Source of the DNA: Micromonospora sp. AMSO31t
GTDB taxonomy: Bacteria; Actinomycetota; Actinomycetes; Mycobacteriales; Micromonosporaceae
Assembly (NCBI RefSeq): GCF_008868175.1
Contig: NZ_WBKT01000007.1
Span: 1 to 64,000, forward strand
Direction of reading: 5' to 3'
Length of the DNA stretch: 64,000 bases
The first letter of the stretch is position 1. The number at the start of each line of letters is the position of its first letter. Positions 9,196 through 17,979 of the stretch are shown here, piece after piece. A model generated the notes under the pieces. It was not told where the DNA came from and did no database searches. It was given only the letters and a program-made list of their open reading frames with translations. The position numbers and the translations under genes are program-made.

Positions 9196-10989
9196 TCAGG
9201 GGTAGCTGACCACCGGGCTGGTGCCGTACGAGCCGACCACCGGGGTGCCGGCCTCGTTGACGGTGCGCTCGATGCCGCCGCTGCCGTCCAGGAACACGGT
9301 GATCGCGTCGTGGAACCGCACGCCGGCCCGGCGCGGCGCCTCGATGGCCCGGTCGCAGCGGATGTCCACCTGCTGGTTGAAGTACGAGTAGACGCCCAGC
9401 CCCCACGCCTCGTGCTCGCGCACGTGGTCGGCGACCTTGTAGGAGGCCCAGCCGTTGCCGGTCGGGCTGCGCCAGGCCGCCTGGCTGGGCGGGTCGTAGG
9501 GCAACTCGCTCTGGTAGAAGACGGTCCGGCCGCGCTCGCCGTTCCAGATGGTCTGCCAGCGCTGGTAGTGCTCGACGAAGAGCCCGTACGCGGTCACGTC
9601 GTCGCCGTTGACCACCACGCCGGTGGCCGCGGTGTTCACGGTCCAGCCGATGGTGCCCGGCCTGCCGTGGTCGCCGCGCCAGGCCCAGATGTTGTCGATC
9701 AGGGTGTGCCGGCTGTTCACCACGAGGCTGGTCACCGCCCGGCCGGCGTACGGGCCGCCGATGCGGAAGAAGACGTCCTGGAGCGAGATGGGGTTGCCGG
9801 CGTGCGACCGGTGGCTGTGCCGCTTGCCGACCTCGACGAGCACCTCCGACTCGACCGGCCCGGCGTCGACCAGCACCCCGGCGATGCGGACGCCGTCCAC
9901 GTCCTCGATCCGCAGGGCGGCGTCACCGGTTGTCGGGGCGAGGCTCGGCATGCCGAGGCCGAGCACGACGGTGTCCGGACGCTTGACCCGCAGCGCCTGG
10001 TCCAGGCGGTAGACGCCCGGGGTGAGCAGCAGGTGCCGCCCCCGCGAGAGTTCCTGGTTGATCCGCTTGGCCGAGTCGGTGCGCTTGGCGATGAAGAAGT
10101 CGGACAGCGGCAGCGAGGGCACCGGCGGGGCGCCGGCGGCCCAGGTGGTGCCGGCGGTGTCGCGGCGCAGCCGGGGAACGGCCACCCGCCAGCGGCCCGC
10201 GCCGTCCACGAAGAGGTACGGCTTCTCCCGGGTCACCGGGCTGGTCGGCAGCGTCGTGTACGGCGGGTCCGGGAAGCCCTGCGCGGGCGCGCCGACGACG
10301 CCGGAGAAGACCTGGTTCCAGACCCCGTTGGTCCAGTCGCCGCCGAGTTCGCTGTCCCGGGTCAGCCACTGCTGCTGCGAGCCGTTGATGGTGATGCCGT
10401 CCACCTTGGAGTCGGCGATGTAGCCGCCGCTGGAGTAGCCGCCGTTGCCGGGTTCCAGCCAGAGGATGCCCTTGATGTGCACCCGGCGCATCGGGGACGC
10501 CTGGGAGACGGCCCACTGGTTCGACCAGTCGGTCGGGGTGACGGCGAGGTTCTCGGCCGAGCGCCAGAAGTTGGTCAGCGCGGAGATGCCGGCCGGGGAG
10601 TTCGGGTCGGGCTGGCCGATGACCCGTACCGCGCCGTGGATCTCCACGTCGTCGGGGTGCGCGCCGAGGCCGGCCACCGTCGTGTAGTAGCCGAGCCGGG
10701 CGTTCACCTCGTACCGGCCGGGCTTGAACAGCACGGCGTAGCGGTCGAGGCCCATCTCGTTGTGCTCCTGGCCGGCGAAAAGCCGGTCCAGGGTGGACTG
10801 GATCTCCTCAACCGGGGTGGCCGGGTCGTACACGAAGACGTTGGGGCCGAAGTCGGGCTCGGCGCCGTCGCCGTGGCCGGCCGGGGACGCGGCGGCGGGC
10901 ACGGCCGGGAGCCCGAGGGCGGTGACCGACGCCGCCGAGGCGGCGGTGAGGGCGAGGAAGCGGCGGCGGGAGGGGTCGAGTGGTCTCAT
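9196..10989 (-). CDS. Tat-exported right-handed beta-helix protein (polysaccharide lyase/GH55-like)
   Basis: 597-residue secreted protein. It begins with a twin-arginine signal (SRRRFLALTAASAASVTALG, Ala-rich cleavage region). The body shows the beta-helix pattern seen in pectate-lyase or GH55-like folds: 'FKPGRYEVNARLGYYTTVAGLG' followed by coil repeats (VHIKGILWLEPG, VDGITINGSQ, VRIAGVLVDAG). Homologues are often annotated as 'adenylyl cyclase' or coagulation-factor-like, which the sequence does not support. The likely substrate is an extracellular glycan, but I see no certain catalytic residues. It lies alone, ended by its own terminator. Confidence 0.7.
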   Translation of the reverse strand: MRPLDPSRRRFLALTAASAASVTALGLPAVPAAASPAGHGDGAEPDFGPNVFVYDPATPVEEIQSTLDRLFAGQEHNEMGLDRYAVLFKPGRYEVNARLGYYTTVAGLGAHPDDVEIHGAVRVIGQPDPNSPAGISALTNFWRSAENLAVTPTDWSNQWAVSQASPMRRVHIKGILWLEPGNGGYSSGGYIADSKVDGITINGSQQQWLTRDSELGGDWTNGVWNQVFSGVVGAPAQGFPDPPYTTLPTSPVTREKPYLFVDGAGRWRVAVPRLRRDTAGTTWAAGAPPVPSLPLSDFFIAKRTDSAKRINQELSRGRHLLLTPGVYRLDQALRVKRPDTVVLGLGMPSLAPTTGDAALRIEDVDGVRIAGVLVDAGPVESEVLVEVGKRHSHRSHAGNPISLQDVFFRIGGPYAGRAVTSLVVNSRHTLIDNIWAWRGDHGRPGTIGWTVNTAATGVVVNGDDVTAYGLFVEHYQRWQTIWNGERGRTVFYQSELPYDPPSQAAWRSPTGNGWASYKVADHVREHEAWGLGVYSYFNQQVDIRCDRAIEAPRRAGVRFHDAITVFLDGSGGIERTVNEAGTPVVGSYGTSPVVSYP

Positions 10990-11083
10990 CTGCCTGCCTG
11001 TTCGGTGATGGGGACGGAGAGCGCTCTCTGCGCGTTCCTACCGCATCGACACCGATCCCGCCAGACTCGGCCCGGTTCCGGAA

Positions 11084-11440
11084 CTAGCCCCGCGCGTCGT
11101 AGCGGACCCGGGCGGCCTCCACCTCGGTCAGGTGGGTGGTGGCCCACGCCTCCAGGCCGGCGACCAGGTCGAGCAGGCTGCGGCCGAGGTCGGTGAGCGC
11201 GTAGTCGACCCGCGGCGGCACGCTGGCGTGCACGGTGCGGGTGACGATGCCGTCGCGCTCCAGGCCGCGCAGGGTCTGGGTGAGCATCTTCTGGCTGATC
11301 CCGTCGATCCGCTCGGCCACCTCGCCGTAGCGCTTGTCGCCGCCCGCGAGGGTGAGCACGACCAGCACACTCCAACGGTCGCCGATCCGGTCCAGAACCT
11401 TCCGGCTGCCGCAGTTCCGGTTGAACGGGTCCGCCTGCAC
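11084..11440 (-). CDS. HxlR-family transcriptional regulator
   Basis: 118-residue winged-helix protein with the HxlR signature: N-terminal NCGSRKVLDRIGDRWSVLVVLTLAGGDKRYGEVAERIDGISQKMLTQ, a conserved Cys near residue 9, and the wing segment VPPRVDYALTDLGRSL. GTG 11440 is chosen (QADPFNRNC); the frame runs on to 11491 but into the operator region. It is divergent from a QorB-like reductase with a perfect inverted repeat between them, the textbook arrangement for the redox/electrophile-sensing HypR/QorR group. Confidence 0.87.
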   Translation of the reverse strand: MQADPFNRNCGSRKVLDRIGDRWSVLVVLTLAGGDKRYGEVAERIDGISQKMLTQTLRGLERDGIVTRTVHASVPPRVDYALTDLGRSLLDLVAGLEAWATTHLTEVEAARVRYDARG

Positions 11441-11487
11441 GTGGTCACTCTCTTTCAGTGCGTATCGAACTTGAAGGTGTCTACTCT

Positions 11488-11521
11488 CCAACGGGAAGTA
11501 TCAGGGAGTTGTTCCCGTTGG
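11488..11521. promoter_or_regulatory. Inverted repeat, probable HxlR operator
   Basis: CCAACGGGAA at 11488-11497 is exactly repeated inverted as TTCCCGTTGG at 11512-11521 with a 14-base spacer. It lies 48 bases upstream of the hxlR start and 41 bases upstream of the reductase start, so it can block both promoters. Confidence 0.65.
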
Positions 11522-11562
11522 CGAGGGAAGACAGTTGACGTCGCCACCAACAGGGAGTGCTC

Positions 11563-12408
11563 ATGTCCATCGTCGTCACCGGTGCCACCGGCCCACTCGG
11601 CCGCCTGATCATCTCCTCGCTGCTCGACCGGGGCGTGTCCGCCGACCAGATCGTGGCGGTCGGCCGCGACGTCGACCGGCTCGCCGGCCTCGCGGAGCTG
11701 GGCGTGGTCACCCAGCGGGCCGACTACGACGACCCCGGGTCGCTGCAGGCGGCCTTCGCGGGCGCCGAGAAGCTCATGTTCGTCTCTGGCAGCGAGGTCG
11801 GCAAGCGGGTGGTGCAGCACGGCAACGTGGTCACCGCCGCCAAGGAGGCCGGCGTCGGGCTGGTCGTCTACACCAGCATCGCCAACGCGGACACCTCCAG
11901 CCTGGTGCTCGCCGCCGAGCACAAGGCGACCGAGCAGCTGATCAAGGACTCCGGGCTGCCGTACGTCTTCCTGCGCAACAGCTGGTACCTGGAGAACTAC
12001 ACCGGCCAGCTCCCCACGTACCTCCAGCATGGGGTGGCGGGCGCGGCGGGCGACGGGCGGGTCAGCGCCGCCACCCGCGCGGACTACGCCGAGGCGGCGG
12101 CCGCGGTGCTCACCACCGAGGGTCAGGCCGGCAAGGTGTACGAGCTGGGCGGGTCGCCGTTCACCCTGACCGAGCTGGCCGCCGAGATCTCCCGGCTGGC
12201 CGGCGCCACGGTCAGCTACCTCGACCTGCCCGTGGACAAGTACACCGAGCTGCTGGTCGCGGCCGGCCTGCCCGAGGGGTACGCGGCCGTGCTCGCCGAC
12301 GGCGATCGGGGCCTCGCCCAGGGCGAGCTGGCGGTCGGCGACGACCTGGCCCGGCTGCTCGGGCGCACCCCGACCACGCTCGCCGAGGCGATCCGCGCCG
12401 CCCTCTGA
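11563..12408 (+). CDS. QorB-like NAD(P)H:quinone oxidoreductase (NmrA/atypical SDR)
   Basis: 281-residue Rossmann protein of the QOR2/QorB type, which reduces quinones with NADPH. The dinucleotide motif is VTGATGPLGRLI at the extreme N-terminus. Later features include VYTSIANADTS, the FLRNSWYLENY block and a C-terminal SDLPVDKY-like NmrA segment. ATG 11563 is preferred over 11557 because AGGGAG lies 6 bases upstream. It is divergent from the HxlR regulator and presumably induced by quinones or aldehydes. Confidence 0.85.
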   Translation: MSIVVTGATGPLGRLIISSLLDRGVSADQIVAVGRDVDRLAGLAELGVVTQRADYDDPGSLQAAFAGAEKLMFVSGSEVGKRVVQHGNVVTAAKEAGVGLVVYTSIANADTSSLVLAAEHKATEQLIKDSGLPYVFLRNSWYLENYTGQLPTYLQHGVAGAAGDGRVSAATRADYAEAAAAVLTTEGQAGKVYELGGSPFTLTELAAEISRLAGATVSYLDLPVDKYTELLVAAGLPEGYAAVLADGDRGLAQGELAVGDDLARLLGRTPTTLAEAIRAAL

Positions 12409-12447
12409 CGCCCGACCTGGCCGCCGTCCCTCGACCCGGGGCGGCGG

Positions 12448-13224
12448 TCAGGCCGGCTCGGTCCGCAGCTTCACCAGGTCGTCGACGAGGCTCTCCACGT
12501 AGTCGGCCGTCTCCTCCCAGCGGGTGACGGCGATACACCGGATGCCCATGGCCTTCACCGGGTAGTCGTTGCCGCCCACGTCGAGCCGGTCACCGACGAA
12601 GAGCACGTTGTCGATCTTCAGGTCCAGGCACTCCAGCAGCTTCCGCATGCCGTACGCCTTGTCCACGCCCTTGCGGGTGACGTCGATCGAGGTCGAGCCG
12701 CCGCCGCGGACCTCCAGGTCGGGCAGCTTCGCGGCGACCGCGTCCCGCAGCCGCTTCTTCTTGCTGCCGTCCGGGTCCCAGCCGTACTTCTCGGCCGGCG
12801 GCGCGGACTGGCCCAGCGCCGAGAAGGTGATCTGGCTGCCCCGGTCCTCGATGATGTCGCCCCAGGTCCTCGGCTCCCAGAGGTCGAGCGCCCGCGCCGA
12901 CTCGGTGAGCGCGGCGACGACCCGAACCTTGTCGGCCTCGCTGAGGTCCTCGGCGTAGACCTGCCGCCAGTCCCCGTCCAGCCACCGGTAGTAGCGGGTG
13001 CCGCACGTCGGCATCAGGTGCAGGCGGCCGCGCTGCTCCTCCGTCAGGTCGAGGTGCGCCAGCATCTGCGCCTCGAACTGCTCGAACCGGCCACCCGAAA
13101 TGACCAGCACATCCACCTCGGTGAGCAGGTGCCCGAGGAGTTCCGCCATCCGACGATCGATCTGGGACTTGGAAACCGCCAGCGTGTCGTCCAGGTCGAA
13201 CGCCACCACTCGAAGATCGTTCAC
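12448..13224 (-). CDS. HAD-superfamily hydrolase, phosphomannomutase-like (type IIB)
   Basis: 258 residues. HAD motif I is FDLDDTLAVSK, motif II ISGG, the motif III lysine falls in the KGVDKAYGM region, and motif IV is FVGDRLDVGGNDY. The cap arrangement matches the IIB group that includes eukaryotic-type phosphomannomutase and sucrose-phosphate phosphatase. It is a cytosolic phosphatase acting on a sugar phosphate, substrate unknown. GTG 13224 (VNDLRVVAFDLDDT) is chosen since conserved sequence starts within five residues. Confidence 0.8.
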   Translation of the reverse strand: MNDLRVVAFDLDDTLAVSKSQIDRRMAELLGHLLTEVDVLVISGGRFEQFEAQMLAHLDLTEEQRGRLHLMPTCGTRYYRWLDGDWRQVYAEDLSEADKVRVVAALTESARALDLWEPRTWGDIIEDRGSQITFSALGQSAPPAEKYGWDPDGSKKKRLRDAVAAKLPDLEVRGGGSTSIDVTRKGVDKAYGMRKLLECLDLKIDNVLFVGDRLDVGGNDYPVKAMGIRCIAVTRWEETADYVESLVDDLVKLRTEPA

Positions 13225-13503
13225 GAAGTACCACCATGTCGTCGCGGGCAGGCCAGGACTAGCAGGGTACCGACGTGACCCACCGGCACCCCGATGGCCC
13301 GGGGCTGGCGCCCGGTCGAGGCCGCCCACCACACAGCGCAGCCCCTCGCACGCAGGTTAACAGCGCGCACGGAGGCAACCGGCCGGTTCCGGAGGCCCGT
13401 CACGCCCGCGGGGTCGTCCTCGGCGGGGCTGCGCCCGACCGCCGCCCGGCACGCGCCCGGAAAACCGTTGGACACGACCGGCATCGACGGCGATCGTGGC
13501 GCC

Positions 13504-14241
13504 ATGCGCCAGGACGAGATCTGGGACGCCGAGACCGCCCAGCACTACGACACACCGGGCACCGAGATGTTCGCGCCGGAGGTCCTCGGACCCACGGTGG
13601 ACCGCCTCGCCGCGCTCGCCGGTGGCGGACGCGCCCTCGAGTTCGCCATCGGCACCGGCCGGGTAGCCGTCCCGCTGGCGCAACGCGGCGTGCCGGTCAC
13701 CGGGATCGAGCTGTCCGAACCGATGATCGAGCAGCTCCGGACGAAGGCCGACGAGGCCACGATCCCGGTGGTCGTCGGCGACATGGCGACGGCCACGGCC
13801 CCCGGCGACTTCACCCTGGTCTACCTGGTCTACAACACCATCTCCAACCTGCTCGACCAGGCGGAACAGGTCGCCTGCTTCCGCAACGCGGCCCGCCACC
13901 TCGGCCCGGGCGGGCGGTTCGTCATCGAGCTGTGGGTGCCCGAGCTGCGCAAGCTGACCCCGGGCGATCGGGCGACGGTGTGGCGCGCCGATCCCGGCTA
14001 CATCGGCCTGGACACCTACGACGTGCTGCGCCAGCAGGTCGTGTCGCACCACTTCCGGTTCGGGGAGGGCCGCGAGGCGCGGTTGTCCCGCAGCCCGCAC
14101 CGCTACATCTGGCCCGCCGAGCTGGACCTGATGGGCCAGCTGGCCGGCTTCGAGCTGGAGTCCCGGCACGCGGACTGGTCCGGGGCCGAGTTCACGGAGG
14201 AGTCCCGGTCCCACGTCTCCGTGTACCGCCTGCCCGGCTGA
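13504..14241 (+). CDS. Class I SAM-dependent methyltransferase
   Basis: 245 residues. Motif I is ALEFAIGTGRVAVPLA and the acidic ribose-binding residue is in VTGIELSEPM. A post-I segment VVVGDMAT and motif IV-like FTLVYLVYNTISNLLDQ follow, typical of the Methyltransf_25 group. ATG 13504 begins the family-like sequence (RQDEIWDAETAQHYD); the upstream open frame is Arg/Pro-rich and unconvincing. Substrate unknown. It is convergent with the GNAT gene. Confidence 0.82.
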   Translation: MRQDEIWDAETAQHYDTPGTEMFAPEVLGPTVDRLAALAGGGRALEFAIGTGRVAVPLAQRGVPVTGIELSEPMIEQLRTKADEATIPVVVGDMATATAPGDFTLVYLVYNTISNLLDQAEQVACFRNAARHLGPGGRFVIELWVPELRKLTPGDRATVWRADPGYIGLDTYDVLRQQVVSHHFRFGEGREARLSRSPHRYIWPAELDLMGQLAGFELESRHADWSGAEFTEESRSHVSVYRLPG

Positions 14242-14266
14242 CCGGCGGCTCGGCTCGGCTCGGCCT

Positions 14267-14764
14267 TCAGTCCACCGCCGGGCTGCGGCGTTCCAGGAGG
14301 ACGACGTCACGCCACCGGCCGTGCTGCCGGCCGACCCGCTCCCGCGTGCCGACCACCCGGAAGCCGGCCCGGCGGTGCACGGCGAGGCTCGCGGTGTTCT
14401 CGGGGAAGACACCGGACTGGATCGTCCAGACCCCGGCCGCTTCGGTGGACGCGATCAGCGCGTCCAGCAGCACCCGGCCGACGCCCCGCCCCTGAACGGC
14501 GGGGCTCACGTACACCGAGTGCTCCACCACCCCCGCGTAGACGGCCCGGGTCGAGGTCGGCGAGACGGCGACCCAGCCCACGACCGCGCCGCCGCCGTCG
14601 ACGGCGACGAACCGGTGGTCGGGCAGCCTGGCGGCGTCGAACGCCGGCCAGGTGGGGGCCGCCGTCTCGAAGCTGGCGTCGCCGGCGTCGAGCCCGGCCT
14701 GGTAGATGGCCAGCACCGCGTCGGCGTCCTCCGCCGTCATCGGTCGGACCGTGATGCCGGCCAT
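14267..14764 (-). CDS. GNAT N-acetyltransferase, phosphinothricin acetyltransferase-like
   Basis: 165 residues. The acetyl-CoA pyrophosphate loop is SPAVQGRGVGRVLLDAL. Family marks IYQAGLDAGDASFET near the N-terminus and GFRVVGTRERVGRQHGRWRDVVLLERR at the C-terminus place it with PAT/MddA enzymes, which acetylate phosphinothricin, methionine sulfone or similar amino acids. Start at ATG 14764. The gene sits 59 bases after a small membrane protein gene on the same strand. Confidence 0.82.
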   Translation of the reverse strand: MAGITVRPMTAEDADAVLAIYQAGLDAGDASFETAAPTWPAFDAARLPDHRFVAVDGGGAVVGWVAVSPTSTRAVYAGVVEHSVYVSPAVQGRGVGRVLLDALIASTEAAGVWTIQSGVFPENTASLAVHRRAGFRVVGTRERVGRQHGRWRDVVLLERRSPAVD

Positions 14765-14823
14765 CAACCGACTCCCTCCAGGCTGTTGTGTCCCGCCGGC
14801 CAGCAGCTCCGTGAGACGTCCGG

Positions 14824-15198
14824 CTACGAGTAGAGCATTGCGAGGAGACCGCAGGCCAGCACCGCACAGCCAAGCCAGCCACTGAACGCCGACAGCGTGC
14901 CCGTGACCACCGCCGACTCGAACCGGCGGACCAGGAACCGGTGCACCAGCAGCGACATCGCCAGGCCGACGAGAAGGGGTGGCACCCAGACCTGAAGCAG
15001 GTCCCGCACGTCCGGACCCGGTCCCCAGCACGCCAGGGTCTTCCTCGTGCACAGCCGCGCCGGACCGGGCTGCTCCGGGCCCAGGCCCAGAAACTCGGGG
15101 CCGAGGATCAGGGTCGCCATCACGATCGGCACGAGGACGGCCAACGCGTACCAGCCCGCCAGCACGGCGACGCTCCGTCGCTCCACAGTGCGGTGCAC
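14824..15198 (-). CDS. Small membrane protein, function unknown
   Basis: 124 residues with about three hydrophobic segments (SVAVLAGWYALAVLVPIVMA, VWVPPLLVGLAMSLLVH, VVTGTLSAFSGWLGCAVLAC). Two cysteines (LCTRKTLACWG) lie in the loop after the first helix. GTG 15198 is the likely start; residues further upstream in the frame are not membrane-like and run into the duplicated tRNA tail. Not recognised. Confidence 0.55.
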   Translation of the reverse strand: MHRTVERRSVAVLAGWYALAVLVPIVMATLILGPEFLGLGPEQPGPARLCTRKTLACWGPGPDVRDLLQVWVPPLLVGLAMSLLVHRFLVRRFESAVVTGTLSAFSGWLGCAVLACGLLAMLYS

Positions 15199-15260
15199 GG
15201 ATGAGGATCGTAGCAACGATGATCTTTTTCGCAGGACGGGTTGGGGGTGCGGCAGGCCGC

Positions 15261-15345
15261 GCAAGCCCGGAAGGCGGAACAGTGATCGGTGATCAAGACC
15301 TGGTGCCCCCGGCAGGATTCGAACCCGCGACACACGGTTTAGGAA
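15261..15345 (-). repeat. Partial tRNA-Arg(CCT) copy with 3' flank (attachment-site scar A)
   Basis: 15301-15345 reproduces the 3' half of the tRNA at 16583-16627 with one base difference, from CCA to the anticodon loop TTTAGGAA, then diverges abruptly. The bases before it (15261-15300) also match the 3' flank of the intact tRNA (GGAAGGCGGAACAGTGATC) with small gaps. This is what remains when an element integrates in a tRNA and displaces the native 3' half. Confidence 0.75.
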
Positions 15346-15722
15346 GTGTGTTCACGGCCGGAACCTGCTCGGCAATGCCCTGGCTTGACCTGCCTCGCCA
15401 CGCTGTCCCCCACGGCCAAGTGCTAACCGCCATTGACCACGGTCACCTCTCCCAACGAGCACGCAACGGGCACGGCGATCGAGGGATTATGAGATCAAAA
15501 CGGACGCTCAGGCAAGCAGCGCGGATGGGGCTCCTAGCAGCGGAAACACCTTTCGGCATCTCTCGCCACTCCCCTGCCGTCTGTGGACCTCTTGCGGACT
15601 GGATGCGGACCGTCTCCGCTAGGCGGACGGGGACGGGGCCTCCACGGCAGCGGCGATGGCGGCGAGCAGCGGCGGGACTGCTGGGACCGCGGCGAAACAG
15701 CTTCCCTGGCAGAGTGACCGCC

Positions 15723-16310
15723 ATGTCGGACAGCCATAGCAGCGAGTCGGACGAGGTCAACGCCCCCGTTCACATTGAGCCCTACGACGCCGCATGGCCC
15801 GAGCGGTTCGCCACCGAGGCCAGCGTGATCGGCCAGACCATCGGTCCCTGGATCACTGGCAGCATCCACCACGTCGGCAGCACCGCAGTGCCCGGGCTCG
15901 CCGCCAAACCAGTCATCGACATCATGGTCGGCGTGGCAGACCTGGACTTGTCGCGCCCCTGCATCGAACTGCTGAAGCCTTTGGACTACTGCTACTGGCC
16001 CTATCTGGCTGAGGTCATGCACTGGTTCTGCAAGCCACGCCCCAGCCACCGGACCCACCACCTGCATCTCGTGCCGACCGGCTCGCCGCGTTACCTCAAC
16101 GTCCTGGCATTTCGGGACTATCTACGAGCCCATCCTGACGCCCGTGCCGACTACGAAGCACTCAAGCGAGAGCTGGCCGACCGCTACCCACACGACCGTG
16201 AGGCGTACACCGAGGGCAAGACAGACCTCATCGGCAAGCTGACCGAGGCGGCTCGGGCGTGGGCCACAACCAGAGACATGAAGAGCGGCAAGCCCGATAG
16301 CACAACGTAA
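15723..16310 (+). CDS. GrpB/UPF0157 family protein
   Basis: 195 residues. The family core is clear: IEPYDAAWPERF, HVGSTAVPGLAAKPVIDIMVGV and the HLHLVPTGSPRYLNVLAFRDYLR block. GrpB proteins have a nucleotidyltransferase-like fold; their biochemical role is unsettled. Start ATG 15723 follows a purine-poor leader. Base composition is slightly less GC-rich than neighbours and it lies between att scar A and the tRNA, so it is likely cargo of the remnant element. Confidence 0.8.
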   Translation: MSDSHSSESDEVNAPVHIEPYDAAWPERFATEASVIGQTIGPWITGSIHHVGSTAVPGLAAKPVIDIMVGVADLDLSRPCIELLKPLDYCYWPYLAEVMHWFCKPRPSHRTHHLHLVPTGSPRYLNVLAFRDYLRAHPDARADYEALKRELADRYPHDREAYTEGKTDLIGKLTEAARAWATTRDMKSGKPDSTT

Positions 16311-16342
16311 CGGCCGGCCCGGTCCACCTAGCCCATCAGGCG

Positions 16343-16562
16343 GTGGCGCAGGTGCCCGGCGGTCCGGTCATCGACACCCCGAAGAACCACCAGCGGCGGG
16401 AGCTGGCCGTGCCGGCGTTCGTGGTGCAGTGCTTCGGGAGCACCTTGTGCCGCTGACGGTCGGGACGCTGAGGTCGCTCAGCACCTGGACGCGAGCCGGG
16501 CGAAGGTAGCGAGGCGATCGGGCACGCAGCGGGCACGCAAGCCCCGGAAGGCGGAACAGTGA
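16343..16562 (+). pseudogene. Tyrosine-recombinase integrase, C-terminal scraps
   Basis: One frame (16343-16456) reads VIDTPKNHQRRELAVPAFV, a segment typical of actinobacterial phage integrases just before the catalytic core. A shifted frame (16455-16562) reads LDASRAKVARRSG...RKAEQ and stops, resembling the integrase C-terminal tail. The catalytic R-H-R-Y region between them is deleted. The gene ends about 20 bases before the tRNA 3' end, where an integrase belongs next to its attachment site. Clearly non-functional. Confidence 0.6.
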
Positions 16563-16762
16563 TCATTGATCAAGGGTGTGACTGGTGCCCCCGGCAGGAT
16601 TCGAACCTGCGACACACGGTTTAGGAAACCGATGCTCTATCCCCTGAGCTACGAGGGCGCGAGCGCCTAGTCTAGCGACCTGGGGGTTCACCTGGGGTGG
16701 CAGGGAGTGGCCCCCGTTCACCCACGTTTCCCGGACCCCCGTTCGCCCAGCCCAGGACCACA
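16537..16762. repeat. Reference copy of the att region around intact tRNA-Arg (scar B)
   Basis: The left part (16537-16627) is duplicated at 15261-15345 and the right part (16619-16762) at 36648-36791. The overlap of the two duplicated parts is the anticodon-loop core TTTAGGAA at 16620-16627. The right homology stops where the IS110 element begins. Confidence 0.75.
16583..16658 (-). tRNA. tRNA-Arg (anticodon CCT)
   Basis: Full cloverleaf of 76 bases with encoded CCA. Acceptor GCCCTCG pairs with CGGGGGC (one T-G). The D-stem is GCTC/GAGC. The anticodon stem TCGGT/ACCGT (outer pair T-T) encloses loop TTCCTAA, giving anticodon CCT. The T-arm is GCAGG-TTCGAAT-CCTGC. It is the hub of the duplications on both sides, so this functional copy is probably chimeric. 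Confidence 0.93.
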
Positions 16763-16773
16763 CGTCGGAGTCT

Positions 16774-17979
16774 CTACGCGAGTTCGCATGACGCCAGCTC
16801 TGCTGATCTTGGTTGTTTGGGCTGGTAGGGGGTCTTATCGCGGATGCAGGCCCAGAGGACGTTGAGGCGTTGTCTGGACAGGGCTGCGGTGGCTTGGCGG
16901 TGGGTCTTTCCCTCGGCTCTTTTCTTGTCGTAGTAGGCGCGGGATCGTGGGCAGTGGGTCAGGGCGGTGAAGCTAGACATGCTGAACACCCGGCGCAGAC
17001 CACGGTGGTAGCGGTGCGGCCGAACCTGGTGACCCTGCCTGCGTCCGGAATCCCGGGAGATCGGGGCGAGGCCGGCGTGGGCAGCGAGTGCCGCAGCGCT
17101 GGGGTAGGTCGTGAGGGTGCCGGCGTGGGCGAGGAACTCGGCGGCGAGGGTGGTGCCGATACCCGGGAGACTCGTGACGATCTCCCCAAGTTCGTGCTCG
17201 GCGACGATGCCGGCGATGGTTTCCTCGATCATGGTGATGCGGTCGTTGACCGCTTCCAGGTCAGTGGCCATTTGCGCCACGATCCCGGCCGCGGTGGCTT
17301 CCCCTGCGACGGCGACGGTCTGCGTCCGCGCGGCGGTGAGGACTTTGACGGTCAGCGCCTTGGCGGCCCGGACGCCGTGCTGGCGTAGATAGGCGAGGAT
17401 GCGGTTTTCTCCGGCGCGGCGCAGCCCGGCGGGGGTCTGCCACTGGGCGAGGAGCCGGAGTGCACCCTTGCTACTCAGGTTGAGTGCTTTCTCCAGGGCG
17501 GGGCTGATCATGGTCAGGAGGTCCTGGATGCGGGCGGTGATGCGGACCCGGTCGGCGACCAGGTCGAGGCGGCGGGAGACAAGCAGCTTCAACTGCTGCT
17601 GCACCCCGTCCGCGAGGGTGAGGGTCGGCAGATCGGCGCGCATGCGCAGGGTCTGGGCGATGACGTACGCGTCGTGGGCGTCGGTCTTGCGCTCGCCATG
17701 GAACGCCTCCGCCATCCGCGAGGTGACCGTGCCGCTGACATAGCGCACGTCCGCGCCCCGGTCGAACAGCACCGCCAGCAGCAGCGAGGCGGGTCCGCCC
17801 CGCAGGTCGACGGCCCAGCGGATCGGCTTACGGCGCTTACCGAGCCGTCCGACGACGCCGCCGATGGCCTGCTGGTCGTTAGGGATCTTCTCAGACAAGA
17901 CTACGGTGCCGTCGTCGTCCACGACGCACACGTGGTGATGGGTCTTGCCGACGTCGACGCCGGCCCACAGGCTGCCCAT
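16774..17979 (-). mobile_element. IS110-family transposase, intact
   Basis: 401-residue DEDD recombinase, normal length. The N-terminal RuvC-like domain shows DVGKTHHHVCVV (first Asp) and TDAHDAYVIAQ. The C-terminal Transposase_20 domain shows LPGIGTTLAAEFLAHAG and AHAGLAPISRDSG. ATG 17979. It begins right at the end of the tRNA 5'-flank homology. IS110 elements lack inverted repeats and use a structured bridge RNA encoded in a non-coding end; on this strand that would be upstream of the start, in 17980-18100. Confidence 0.9.

Noticed and set aside
8878..11196. 772-codon plus-strand frame opposite the beta-helix gene
   Set aside because: Shadow of the Tat-exported protein; the minus-strand reading has a Tat signal and a terminator.
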